Below are positions 17,675 through 27,132 of a stretch of 64,000 nt of DNA, piece after piece. The first letter of the stretch is position 1. Every line of letters begins with the position of its first letter. Position numbers and translations under genes: made by a program. The stretch is from Flavobacteriaceae bacterium (GTDB lineage Bacteria; Bacteroidota; Bacteroidia; Flavobacteriales; Flavobacteriaceae): positions 57,654 through 121,653 of the forward strand of contig JAUXPJ010000017.1 of NCBI GenBank assembly GCA_030683815.1. The letters run 5' to 3'. The notes under the pieces are model-generated. The model was not told where the DNA came from. It made no database searches and saw nothing but the letters and a program-made list of their open reading frames with translations.

Positions 17675-19738
17675 ATGAAGAAGATTATTAAGTTTGTACC
17701 AACCTACATTGCTTTTTTCCTTATTTTAGGAATTTTTGCCGGCTATTATTTTGCTGTCAATCAGTTTGCTATATTGATGATATTGCTGATTGAAATCGTT
17801 GTTTTAGTCCTGCTTTATTTCAGTATCAAACAACAAAATCAGTTATCCATTTATTTTACTTTGCTGATTTATTTCACCTCCATTACCTTGGGAATTTTGA
17901 CCATCACTTTTAAAAATCAGCTTAATTCTAAACATCATTTCTACCATTTTATAGATAAAAAATCATCAACAGAAAACATCCGCAACCAAAAACATATCCT
18001 CAAAGTTGAAATTAAAAAGGTGCTTAAACCGGGTTACAATCAACACAAATATATGGCTAAAGTTGTGGAGGTTAATAACCAAAAATGTATGGGAAAAGTG
18101 TTGTTAAATATACAGGCAGATTCTTTGACAAAACTGTTTGATGTTGACCAGACATTACTTATTTACACCGATTTTAAACCCATTGAACCGCCCAAAAATC
18201 CACATTATTTTGATTATCAAAAACACCTTCAAAAACAGCAAATTCACCATCAAATATTAGTTTCCAAAGATGAGTTCAAATTACTTCATTCTACTGCGAC
18301 AGTCATAGGTTTAGCCGCTCAATTACGCGCGAAAATAAATCAGAAATTAGCGTTTTATGCCATAGGAAAAGCAGAATTAGCAGTGATAAATGCTTTATTG
18401 TTAGGTCAGCGACAAGATATTTCCAAAGATTTAATGGAGAGCTATGCGAACGCTGGTGCGATACATATTTTGGCTGTTTCCGGTTTACACATCGGAATTA
18501 TTTTAATGATTTTACATTTTTTGCTAAGACCTTTGGAAAGATTGAAGAACGGGAAATTATGGAAGATGTTTTTATTGGTTTTATTACTTTGGATCTACGC
18601 CGTTATTGCGGGCTTGTCTGCTTCTGTAGTTAGGGCAGTGATGATGTTTTCAATTCTCGCCATTGGGATGAATTTGAATAAAATAACCAATACATTCTAT
18701 ACTTTAATATTGTCACTTTTAATATTGTTGTTGATAAATCCTTATTTTTTGTTTGATGTCGGATTTCAACTAAGTTATGCGGCTGTATTTTCAATCGTCA
18801 TTTTTCAACCAATTTTTCAATCATTTTGGGTGGCTAAAAATCGGTTTTTACAGTTTTATTGGAATTTAATTACCGTTTCTATTGCTGCGCAAATTGGAAT
18901 TTTACCCATCAGTTTGTATTATTTTCATCAATTCCCCGGATTGTTTATACTCACCAATTTGATTATCATTCCGTTTTTAGGTATTATTTTGATGGGCGGA
19001 ATTTTAATATTTTTCTTGGCATTATTAAACACACTTCCATCAATAGCAATTACAATTTATACAAAATTAATATTTCTGATGAATGTTGTTGTTAAACGGA
19101 TTGCGGCACAAGAATCATTTTTGATTAAAGAAATCTCTTTTGATTTTTGGATGCTGATTTCATTTTTTATCATTATAATTTTCAGTTTAATTTATATAAA
19201 AAGCCGAAATAGCAATCGTTTAAAATTAGTTTTGATTTCAATAATTGGTTTTCAAATGGTTTTATTTTTAACTAAATGGAAAACAGAAAATACCCATGAA
19301 TTAGTTGTTTTTCACAAAAGTAAACAATCTATTATAGGAGAGAAAGTAGGAAATCAAATTACGTTTTATACTGATTTAGATACTGCATCCATCAACAAAG
19401 AGAAATTTTTAACCGGCTATCAGATAGGAAATTCAATCAATAAAATAAAAGTTGAGAATGCTAAAAACATCTTTTACAGTAACCATCGTTTAATTTTAGT
19501 GGTGGATAAAAGTGCCATTTATCAGATTGATAAAATTAAACCTGATGTGATTATTTTACAAAATTCGCCTAAAATTAATTTAAACAGATTGATAGATGCC
19601 TTAAATCCGGCTCAAATTATTGCCGATGGCTCCAATCACACATCTTATGTAAATTTATGGGCAGCAACTTGTGAGAAAAGAAAAACTCCCTTTCATCACA
19701 CCGGACAAAAAGGAGCTTATATTTTAAAAAATAATTAA
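17675..19738 (+). CDS. comEC: ComEC/Rec2-family DNA-uptake channel protein
   Basis: Inner-membrane protein that moves single-stranded DNA into the cytoplasm during natural transformation. Residues about 1-60 are hydrophobic and are followed by a soluble DUF4131-like domain (about 110-210). The Competence domain then has the diagnostic ILAVSGLHIGIILMIL, GLSASVVRAVMMF and FDVGFQLSYAAVFS blocks (about 265-370) and several more membrane helices to about residue 520. The C-terminal ~160 residues lie where longer ComEC proteins carry a metallo-beta-lactamase-like domain. Here the part is short and lacks an HxHxDH motif. The ATG at 17675 follows a weak TACTTTTA box. It converges with the thioredoxin-like gene with 1 nt between stop codons. 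Confidence 0.9.
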   Translation: MKKIIKFVPTYIAFFLILGIFAGYYFAVNQFAILMILLIEIVVLVLLYFSIKQQNQLSIYFTLLIYFTSITLGILTITFKNQLNSKHHFYHFIDKKSSTENIRNQKHILKVEIKKVLKPGYNQHKYMAKVVEVNNQKCMGKVLLNIQADSLTKLFDVDQTLLIYTDFKPIEPPKNPHYFDYQKHLQKQQIHHQILVSKDEFKLLHSTATVIGLAAQLRAKINQKLAFYAIGKAELAVINALLLGQRQDISKDLMESYANAGAIHILAVSGLHIGIILMILHFLLRPLERLKNGKLWKMFLLVLLLWIYAVIAGLSASVVRAVMMFSILAIGMNLNKITNTFYTLILSLLILLLINPYFLFDVGFQLSYAAVFSIVIFQPIFQSFWVAKNRFLQFYWNLITVSIAAQIGILPISLYYFHQFPGLFILTNLIIIPFLGIILMGGILIFFLALLNTLPSIAITIYTKLIFLMNVVVKRIAAQESFLIKEISFDFWMLISFFIIIIFSLIYIKSRNSNRLKLVLISIIGFQMVLFLTKWKTENTHELVVFHKSKQSIIGEKVGNQITFYTDLDTASINKEKFLTGYQIGNSINKIKVENAKNIFYSNHRLILVVDKSAIYQIDKIKPDVIILQNSPKINLNRLIDALNPAQIIADGSNHTSYVNLWAATCEKRKTPFHHTGQKGAYILKNN

Positions 19739-19739
19739 T

Positions 19740-20294
19740 TTATTTGGTAAAAGAAGGTTTAAATTCTGAACTATATTTTTCCCAGCTCTCTTTAGTGGTA
19801 ATTTCTCTGTGTTTATTTTCGTTAAAAAACTTAAGATACAATTCTAATTCTTGAGCTGTTCTGTAGCCAATAACCGGTGTAATAACATCAGCTTTTTCAT
19901 CTAAAAACAAAATGGTTGGATAAGCGCTTACCCCTAATGCCTGACTTAATTGATGTTGTGAATTTCTTCCGGTTTTAGAAGCATCAAAATTAGGATTGGT
20001 ATAGGTTTGTCCTTTAAACTTAACCACATCGTTTCCTTCTGCGTTAAATTTCACCGCATAAAAGTTTTTATTGACATAATCAATCAAATCAGGATTTGTA
20101 AAAGTATTTTTATCGAGCATTTTACACGGACCACACCAAACGGTATAAGCATCCATCATAATTTTTTTTGGAGTTTTCTTTTGAGCAGCAACTGCTTGTT
20201 CAAAGGTCATCCATTTGATACTTTTTTCTTTTGTTGAGGGTTTAAACGATAAACCGATAACGGCAACTAGGGCGATTAATACAATTTTTCTCAT
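19740..20294 (-). CDS. Exported thioredoxin-like protein
   Basis: Thioredoxin-fold protein with a signal peptide (MRKIVLIALVAVIGLSF). The redox motif is WCGPCK and a cis-Pro appears in VSAYPTILFLDEK, so it should be an active dithiol reductase or oxidase in the periplasm. A longer frame begins with a TTG at 20321, but the ATG at 20294 gives the better signal peptide. The start of the mature protein (IKWMTFEQAVAAQKKTPKKI) has the DUF255/SoxW-like layout, in which the protein begins with a 'W.T.E.A' motif. The substrate is unknown. Confidence 0.85.
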   Translation of the reverse strand: MRKIVLIALVAVIGLSFKPSTKEKSIKWMTFEQAVAAQKKTPKKIMMDAYTVWCGPCKMLDKNTFTNPDLIDYVNKNFYAVKFNAEGNDVVKFKGQTYTNPNFDASKTGRNSQHQLSQALGVSAYPTILFLDEKADVITPVIGYRTAQELELYLKFFNENKHREITTKESWEKYSSEFKPSFTK

Positions 20295-20375
20295 TTTTAA
20301 AAGTTTTTTTTGGTGAATCAAATATCGTTCCTAAAATAAAGAATCTCTGCATAATTGTAGAAATTCTTTAGGTTT

Positions 20376-22127
20376 TTACCTAATTCCGTGCATCAATTTT
20401 TTAATTACCGGATTTAATATCATCAATAATAATCCGCCTCCAATAGGAATAAGTGTAAATATTAAGAAGAAAGTTGCCATTGAGTATTGGGCTTGAATTT
20501 GATCAATCATTCCACCCATAGAACCCGCAGTTTTATTTCCAATAGCGATGGCTAAATACCAAACTCCAAACATAAAGGCAATCATTCTGCCCGGCACTAA
20601 TTTACTCACGTATGAAAGTCCAACCGGCGATAAACACAATTCTCCCAAGGTGTGGAATAAATACGCTAAAATTAACCACAACATACTAACAGTTGCAAAC
20701 TGAGCTCCCGACGGAATTGTACTAGCGCCATAAGCCAACGTTCCAAATCCGATGCCTAATAAAATCAATCCCCACGCATATTTAAAAGCGCCACTTGGGT
20801 TGTATTTACTTTCCCAAAGTTTAGAGAATAATGGTGCGAAAGCAATGATAAAGAAGGAGTTTAAAATTCCGAACCAAGACGCAGCAACTTCTGTTTCTGT
20901 TTTTGAATATTCATTTACTAACATCCAAATTACAATTCCCCAAATAATTACAAAACTCGTTCCTAAGAAAATATTAGAAAGCGGATATTTTGCAAATGTT
21001 TGTTGGAATAGTTTGAAAAGTACCCATGTAATAATTCCTAATGGAACAACAGTTAGTAGCGTATTAAAGATATTGAACATTAAAGCGTAGTTTCCAATCA
21101 ATGCTCTATTGGTATAATCTTTTGCAAAAATAGTCATTGATCCTCCGGCTTGCTCAAAAGCGGCCCAGAAGAAAATAGTAAAGAAAGCGAAGATTACCAC
21201 CGCAATCATTCTGTCTCTGACAATCATTGTGTAACGCGTAATTCTAGTTACAATAAGGAAAATTAACAATAAAAGAGCTACAACAATGGTAAAGGTTGCT
21301 CCTTCCATGTTTCCGACCGAAAAATCCAGTAATGAATTTCCGCTAACTTTAGAATAAGGATCATTTAAAATCCAAACTAAACCGGCAACGGTGATAATAA
21401 TCATAATGATTCTATCAATTGTAGTAAACGGATTTAATTTATCTTCTGCACTTACTTCAACATTTGCTGTTGATTTTGAATCTATTTTGATTGGTTTTTT
21501 ACCAACTTCGCCAAAAATATTTTGGGCGAAATAGAACTGCAACATCCCTAAAAGCATAAAGATACCGGCTAAACCGAATCCAAAGCTCCAACCTACTTTT
21601 TCTCCAATGTATCCACAAAGCATAATTCCTAAGAAAGCTCCGGCATTTACTCCCATATAGAAAATGGTAAAGGCGCCGTCTTTTTTCTCTGGATGATCTT
21701 TGTACATGTGGGAAATAATGGAAGTCATATTCGGTTTAAAGAATCCGTTACCGATAATTAACAAAGTTAATCCGGTGTAAATATAGAAGGGATCAATCAA
21801 AGCCATCGAAAGCGTTCCGATTGCCATAACGATTGCTCCAATAACTACAGCCCATCTGTTTCCAATATATTTATCGGCAATATAACCTCCTAAAATTGGT
21901 GTTAAATAAACCATAGAGGTATAAGTTCCGTATAAAGCTAAAGCGTTTTCACGAGGCCATCCCCAACCGCCGTCCATAATAGCGGATGTCAAGAATAGTA
22001 CTAATAAAGCACGCATACCATAGTAGGAGAAACGCTCCCACATTTCGGTAAAGAATAAAACAAACAATCCGGCAGGATGCCCTAAAACGTTTGATTTAAA
22101 AAAGTCATTTGATGTTGTAATACTCAT
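20376..22127 (-). CDS. Proton-coupled peptide transporter (POT/PTR family), long form
   Basis: MFS-fold di/tripeptide:H+ symporter of 583 aa. The first helix carries the proton-coupling ExxER motif (EMWERFSYYGMRALLVL). NGFFKPNMTSIISHMY is the PTR2 signature region and GELCLSPVGLSYVSKL is conserved in helix 10. A hydrophilic loop (about residues 200-235) separates the two halves. It is 32 nt downstream of a second POT gene and behind dpp4, so the three probably form one operon for dipeptide release and uptake. Confidence 0.93.
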   Translation of the reverse strand: MSITTSNDFFKSNVLGHPAGLFVLFFTEMWERFSYYGMRALLVLFLTSAIMDGGWGWPRENALALYGTYTSMVYLTPILGGYIADKYIGNRWAVVIGAIVMAIGTLSMALIDPFYIYTGLTLLIIGNGFFKPNMTSIISHMYKDHPEKKDGAFTIFYMGVNAGAFLGIMLCGYIGEKVGWSFGFGLAGIFMLLGMLQFYFAQNIFGEVGKKPIKIDSKSTANVEVSAEDKLNPFTTIDRIIMIIITVAGLVWILNDPYSKVSGNSLLDFSVGNMEGATFTIVVALLLLIFLIVTRITRYTMIVRDRMIAVVIFAFFTIFFWAAFEQAGGSMTIFAKDYTNRALIGNYALMFNIFNTLLTVVPLGIITWVLFKLFQQTFAKYPLSNIFLGTSFVIIWGIVIWMLVNEYSKTETEVAASWFGILNSFFIIAFAPLFSKLWESKYNPSGAFKYAWGLILLGIGFGTLAYGASTIPSGAQFATVSMLWLILAYLFHTLGELCLSPVGLSYVSKLVPGRMIAFMFGVWYLAIAIGNKTAGSMGGMIDQIQAQYSMATFFLIFTLIPIGGGLLLMILNPVIKKLMHGIR

Positions 22128-22159
22128 ATTGTAAGGTATTTATCAATTGTATTTAACCA

Positions 22160-23530
22160 CTAAAGATGTTCGTCATCTTCAGCTCCGTGCGTTAATCGTT
22201 TCAACGGTTTTAATAAGGCAATAATCAAAATTCCGAATAAAATGGTAAATACTGCAATTCCGGTAAATACCGCAAATTCACCAAATCCTACAGCTGATTC
22301 ACCTAACAATCCGGCTACTTTATTTCCTAATCCTGTCATGGCAAAATAAACACCCATCATGATAGAACCATATTTTACCGGAGACAATTTAGTGATAAAT
22401 GAAAGCGCCACCGGAGACATACTCAACTCACCGATGGTATGAAACAAATAAGCCAATACCAGCCAGTACATGGCGGATGAACCATTTGCTTCAAACTCTT
22501 TAGTTGCAGCACTCATGAATAAGAAACCGGCACCCATAATCATAGTACCAACCGCCATTTTAAACAAGGAAGAAGCTTCTTTACCTTTTAATTTGTGTTT
22601 AGCCCACCAAGTAGCTACAAAAGTTCCCAAGAATATAATAAACAAAGCATTCAATGATTGAAACCAAGAAGCAGGAACTTGATTACCGATTAATGGTAAT
22701 GTAAAATCCAACATTCTGTCCGTTTTGGATTGTGTATAGATGTTTAACAATCCACCTGCTTGTTCGAAGGCTCCCCAAAATACAATTACTATCAAAAATG
22801 AAAGTAACAAAACCTTTACGCGGTCTTTTTCTACTGGAGTAAGCGGTTGATTCAACAATGCTTTTTCTTCTTCTGTTCCGTCTTTTCCAATAAAATTACC
22901 AACATGTTTCATATACGGCATTCCGATGTAGTAAACAATCATCCCTAAAGTCATTCCTATTCCGGCTAAACCGAAACCATAATGCCATCCAATTTTTTCA
23001 CCTACATATCCTACAATTAAAGCAGAAAGAAATGCACCTAAATTAATTCCGATATAAAAAATGGTAAATCCTTTATCCCTTCTGATGTCCCCTTTTTTGT
23101 ATAATCCGCCCACCATGGTTGAGATGTTTGGCTTTAACAAACCAACTCCCATAATGATTAAAATTAATCCGGTATAGAACGCCCACATAGCTGAAACGGC
23201 TAAGATGGATTGTCCTACAATTAGGATTAAACCTCCGTATAATACAGATTTTTTTTGACCAATAAATTTGTCGGCGATATAACCGCCTGGAATAGAAGCA
23301 ACATACACCAGCATCGTGTACCAACCATATAAGGCCAGTGCCTCACCGGGTGTCCAGCCTAATCCCGGATTAAAGGTATCAGTATGTTCGTGTACCATGT
23401 ATAATGTTAAAATTGCACGCATTCCATAGTAAGAGAAACGCTCCCACATTTCAGAAAAGAACAAGAAGAACAATCCGATAGGATGTCCAAACAGTTCTCT
23501 TTGTTCAGGATTTTTTGTAAGTGTATTCAT
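22160..23530 (-). CDS. Proton-coupled peptide transporter (POT/PTR family), short form
   Basis: Second POT transporter, 456 aa, with the same EMWERFSYYGMRA, GVGLLKPNISTMVGGLY and GELSMSPVALSFITKL blocks as its neighbour. It is shorter because the extra central helices and loop of the long form are reduced. It lies 26 nt after dpp4 and 32 nt before the long POT gene. Sequence divergence between the two suggests paralogues with different peptide preferences rather than a very recent duplication. Confidence 0.93.
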   Translation of the reverse strand: MNTLTKNPEQRELFGHPIGLFFLFFSEMWERFSYYGMRAILTLYMVHEHTDTFNPGLGWTPGEALALYGWYTMLVYVASIPGGYIADKFIGQKKSVLYGGLILIVGQSILAVSAMWAFYTGLILIIMGVGLLKPNISTMVGGLYKKGDIRRDKGFTIFYIGINLGAFLSALIVGYVGEKIGWHYGFGLAGIGMTLGMIVYYIGMPYMKHVGNFIGKDGTEEEKALLNQPLTPVEKDRVKVLLLSFLIVIVFWGAFEQAGGLLNIYTQSKTDRMLDFTLPLIGNQVPASWFQSLNALFIIFLGTFVATWWAKHKLKGKEASSLFKMAVGTMIMGAGFLFMSAATKEFEANGSSAMYWLVLAYLFHTIGELSMSPVALSFITKLSPVKYGSIMMGVYFAMTGLGNKVAGLLGESAVGFGEFAVFTGIAVFTILFGILIIALLKPLKRLTHGAEDDEHL

Positions 23531-23556
23531 TCGTATATTAATTAAGTTAAAGTTGT

Positions 23557-25707
23557 TTATAAATTATTTTTAATAAAATCAGTCATTTTTTGGTATAGGT
23601 GAATTCTGGTTTTGCCTCCGTAAATTCCGTGGTTTTTATCTGGATAAACGGCCCATTCAAATTGTTTGTTGGCTTGAACTAATGCTTCAATCATTTGCAT
23701 GGAGTTTTGTACATGAACATTATCATCGGCCGTTCCGTGTACCAATAAAAATTTACCTTTCAGCTTATCAACATGGTTAATAGGAGAGTTTTCATCATAA
23801 CCCGTCGGGTTTTCTTGCGGTGTTTGCATAAAACGTTCTGTATAAATACTGTCATAATAACGCCAAGAAGTTACTGGAGCAACAGCAATCGCCATTTTAA
23901 ACACCTCATTTCCTTTGAGAATTGCATTGGATGACATAAATCCGCCGTAACTCCAGCCCCAAATTCCGATACGATTGGCATCGATATAAGCTAATTTTCC
24001 TAACTCTTTAGCGGCTTCAATTTGGTCGATGACTTCGTATTTTCCTAATTCTTTATAGGTCATTTTTTTAAATTTGGATCCACGAAAACCCGTTCCTCTT
24101 CCATCTACGCAAATTACCATATAACCTTGTTGAGCAAGCATTTGATACCATAAATCATTACTGGATAACCAAGTGTTACTCACACTTTGAGAACCCGGAC
24201 CTGAATATTGAAACATCAATAACGGGTGTTTTTTAGACACATCAAAATTGGCAGGTTTTATTATCCATGCATTGAAATTACCATCTTTTGTTTGTACATT
24301 AAAAAATTCTTTAGGAGAGAAATTATACTCAGTAACTTTGTTTTTCAGATTTTCATTCGTGATAATATCCTTTATTTTTTCTCCCGTATTTTTATGAAGT
24401 GTGTATAAAGGCGGATTTTTTACATCAGAAAAAGTATTGATAAAATATTGAAAATTTTTACTGAAAGAAGCGTTGTTAGTTCCGATGGATGGATTCAAAC
24501 GCTTTTTATTTTTTCCGTTGAGCATGATAGAATAAATACTTCTGTTTACAGATCCATCTTCTACTGATTGATAATAAACTGTTTTATTTTTCTCATCGAT
24601 GCCGTAAAAATTGGTCACTTCCCATTGGCCTTTTGTAATTTGATTTTTTAGTTTCCCTGTTTTATCATACAGATAAATATGGTTAAATCCGTCTTTTTCA
24701 CTGGTCCAAATAAAGCTGTTATCAGCCAAAAAAGTCAAGTTATCATGGATATCAACATATGCTTTATCAGTTTCTTGCAGAATTAAAGTGGTTTGTAATT
24801 TTTGGGTATCCACAAAATAAAATTTCAACTCATTTTGATGGCGATTTAAAGTCATAACCGAAAGCACATTGACTTCATTGATCCATTTGATACGCGGAAT
24901 GTATTCGTAATTGTCTAAAATAATTTTGGAAGTTTTATTTGTAGTTAAATTGTAATTATGCAATGAAACTGTTGCATTTTTTTCACCCGCTTTTGGATAT
25001 TTAAAAACATCCTGAGTAGGATAGAGTTGTTTCCCGTAAACATCCATAGAAAATTCAGGAACTTGGCGCTCATCAAATTTGATAAAAGCGAGTTGGTTAC
25101 TTGCTGAATTCCATTCAAATGCCCGAACAAACGAAAATTCTTCTTCATAAACCCAATCGGCTATACCATTAATGAGCTCATTCTTTTTGCCATCAAATGT
25201 AATTTGCGTGGTTTCAAGCGTTTCTAAACTTTTAATATAAACGTTGTTGTTTTTTACAAAAGCTACTTTTTTAGAATCAGGAGAAAAAGTGGGCTCTTGA
25301 ATAAAATCGGCATCAACTTCAATAATTTTTTTGGTGGCGATATCATAAACTACAAATTTTCCTAAAGTAGAATGACGGTAAATTGGAGTCGATTCTGTGT
25401 TAATTAACAATTTACTTTCATCATTATTAAACTGATAATCTTCAATTGATGTTATTTCAGCATTGTCTGAAGTGCTAATAATGGTAGTTACTTTTTCTAA
25501 AGTAGCAAAATCATATTTATTTACTGAAGTAGATTTTGTTGGTCTATCGTAACTTAAAACGGCGTAATTATTTCCTTGAAGTGCGTTAAAAGATTCCATT
25601 CTTTCGGCTCTAAAGGAACCTCCCCATATCTCATCTAGTATAACATTTTTTTTCTGTGCAGATGCAGCAGCAGCTAGTATAAAAAGAAGCAATGCTAATT
25701 TCTTCAT
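23557..25707 (-). CDS. Dipeptidyl peptidase IV (S9B)
   Basis: Exported serine exopeptidase that removes X-Pro or X-Ala dipeptides. It has a signal peptide (MKKLALLLFILAAAASAQ) and an N-terminal beta-propeller (about residues 60-480) including the substrate amino-group binding Glu pair in DWVYEEEFSFVRAF. A C-terminal alpha/beta hydrolase follows, with Ser in GWSYGGF (about 585), Asp in GTADDNVH (about 660) and His in DKNHGIYGG (about 692). At 716 aa the length is normal. First gene of a probable operon with two peptide transporters, so released dipeptides would be imported directly. Confidence 0.95.
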   Translation of the reverse strand: MKKLALLLFILAAAASAQKKNVILDEIWGGSFRAERMESFNALQGNNYAVLSYDRPTKSTSVNKYDFATLEKVTTIISTSDNAEITSIEDYQFNNDESKLLINTESTPIYRHSTLGKFVVYDIATKKIIEVDADFIQEPTFSPDSKKVAFVKNNNVYIKSLETLETTQITFDGKKNELINGIADWVYEEEFSFVRAFEWNSASNQLAFIKFDERQVPEFSMDVYGKQLYPTQDVFKYPKAGEKNATVSLHNYNLTTNKTSKIILDNYEYIPRIKWINEVNVLSVMTLNRHQNELKFYFVDTQKLQTTLILQETDKAYVDIHDNLTFLADNSFIWTSEKDGFNHIYLYDKTGKLKNQITKGQWEVTNFYGIDEKNKTVYYQSVEDGSVNRSIYSIMLNGKNKKRLNPSIGTNNASFSKNFQYFINTFSDVKNPPLYTLHKNTGEKIKDIITNENLKNKVTEYNFSPKEFFNVQTKDGNFNAWIIKPANFDVSKKHPLLMFQYSGPGSQSVSNTWLSSNDLWYQMLAQQGYMVICVDGRGTGFRGSKFKKMTYKELGKYEVIDQIEAAKELGKLAYIDANRIGIWGWSYGGFMSSNAILKGNEVFKMAIAVAPVTSWRYYDSIYTERFMQTPQENPTGYDENSPINHVDKLKGKFLLVHGTADDNVHVQNSMQMIEALVQANKQFEWAVYPDKNHGIYGGKTRIHLYQKMTDFIKNNL

Positions 25708-25815
25708 AAGGGAAACATTTTTAAACTTCGCAAGTTTAAGAAAAATTCGTATAATAATCGTTTAGTTTAACAATTATCTTACTAACAAAAGCTTAATTTT
25801 TAATGCTTAAAAAAT

Positions 25816-25823
25816 TATCTTTG
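25816..25823 (+). promoter_or_regulatory. -7 box for the mvaA operon
   Basis: TATCTTTG matches TAnnTTTG and ends 25 nt before the mvaA start codon. Confidence 0.55.
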
Positions 25824-25848
25824 TAGCTGACTCTAATTATTTTCAAGG

Positions 25849-27132
25849 ATGCCAAAAACGATTAACGGATTTTCAAAATTATCAAAAGATGCAAAGATTC
25901 AGTGGATTGCAGAACATATGTTTACCAATGCTGAAGATGCGATTACTGTTCTAAAACAGTATTGGAATACCGATGATAAGTTGCAAAAATTACACGATGA
26001 TTTTGTTGAAAATACGGTATCGAATTTTTACCTTCCATTCAGTATAGTTCCCAATGTGCTTATAAATAACAAAGTTTACGCCGTTCCGATGGTTATTGAA
26101 GAAAGCTCGGTGGTTGCCGCCGCTTCTTTAACTACCAAGTTTTGGAGTAAACGTGGCGGATTTAAAGCCGAAGTGATTTCAACTGTAAAAGTCGGGCAAG
26201 TTCACTTTTTATACGATGGAACTAAAGCGGATTTAAAGCATTATTTTGAAGATAAAAAACCACGGTTAATTGAAGCTACCAACGCAATTACTAAAAATAT
26301 GCGAAAGCGTGGTGGCGGAATTTTAGACATTGAACTTAGAGATAAAACCGAACAATTAGCTCAGTATTATCAGTTGCACATTACTTTTGAAACGGCTGAT
26401 AGCATGGGAGCAAACTTTATCAACACTTGTTTGGAAACCATCGCCCAAGAATTTAAACGCGATGATATTCAGATAATCATGAGCATCCTTTCTAATTATG
26501 TTCCTAATTGTTTAGTACGCGCTGAGGTAAGTTGTAAGGTAACAGATTTATACAAAGATAACGCCGATGAAAATGCGCAAAAATTCTTAAAAGCAGTTCA
26601 AATTGCACAAATAGAACCCTATCGGGCGGTTACGCACAACAAAGGAATTATGAACGGAATTGATGCTGTTGTAATCGCTACCGGAAATGATTTCAGAGCT
26701 GTGGAAGCGGGAGTTCATGCGTTTGCAGCAAGAAAGGGAACCTATCAAAGTTTAACCAATTGCAGCATTGAAAATGGAATTTTTAAATTCTGGATTGAAG
26801 TTCCTTTGGCTTTAGGAACTGTTGGCGGATTAACCGCATTGCATCCTCTTTCTAAATTTTCATTGGAAATGATGCAACATCCCAGCGCAAAAGAATTGAT
26901 GCAAATTGTGGCAGTAATTGGATTGGCACAGAATTTTGCAGCCTTAAAAGCGTTGACAACCACCGGAATTCAACACGGACACATGAAAATGCACTTGACC
27001 AATATCATCAAACAGTTGAAAGCAACAGAAACAGAAACTTTATGGCTGATGAATTATTTTAAAGATAAAACCATTTCTCACAACGCGGTTAGAGAGGCAT
27101 ATCAACTATTAAAACAAACAAATGCACTATAG
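25849..27132 (+). CDS. mvaA: Class II hydroxymethylglutaryl-CoA reductase
   Basis: Makes mevalonate from HMG-CoA, the committed step of the mevalonate route to isoprenoids. Class II hallmarks are visible. The catalytic Glu is in VIEESSVVAAAS (about residue 84) and the Lys is in THNKGIMNGIDAV. The Asp in ATGNDFRAVEAG follows, with the catalytic His near the C-terminus in TGIQHGHMKMH. At 427 aa it matches the 'degradative-type' bacterial enzyme. Here it is expected to act biosynthetically, because mvaD and mevalonate-kinase-like genes lie just downstream. It overlaps the next gene by 11 nt. Confidence 0.95.
   Translation: MPKTINGFSKLSKDAKIQWIAEHMFTNAEDAITVLKQYWNTDDKLQKLHDDFVENTVSNFYLPFSIVPNVLINNKVYAVPMVIEESSVVAAASLTTKFWSKRGGFKAEVISTVKVGQVHFLYDGTKADLKHYFEDKKPRLIEATNAITKNMRKRGGGILDIELRDKTEQLAQYYQLHITFETADSMGANFINTCLETIAQEFKRDDIQIIMSILSNYVPNCLVRAEVSCKVTDLYKDNADENAQKFLKAVQIAQIEPYRAVTHNKGIMNGIDAVVIATGNDFRAVEAGVHAFAARKGTYQSLTNCSIENGIFKFWIEVPLALGTVGGLTALHPLSKFSLEMMQHPSAKELMQIVAVIGLAQNFAALKALTTTGIQHGHMKMHLTNIIKQLKATETETLWLMNYFKDKTISHNAVREAYQLLKQTNAL

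Noticed and set aside
20295..20321. TTG start giving nine extra residues for the thioredoxin-like protein
   Set aside because: The extension breaks the usual signal-peptide layout, and an ATG follows directly.
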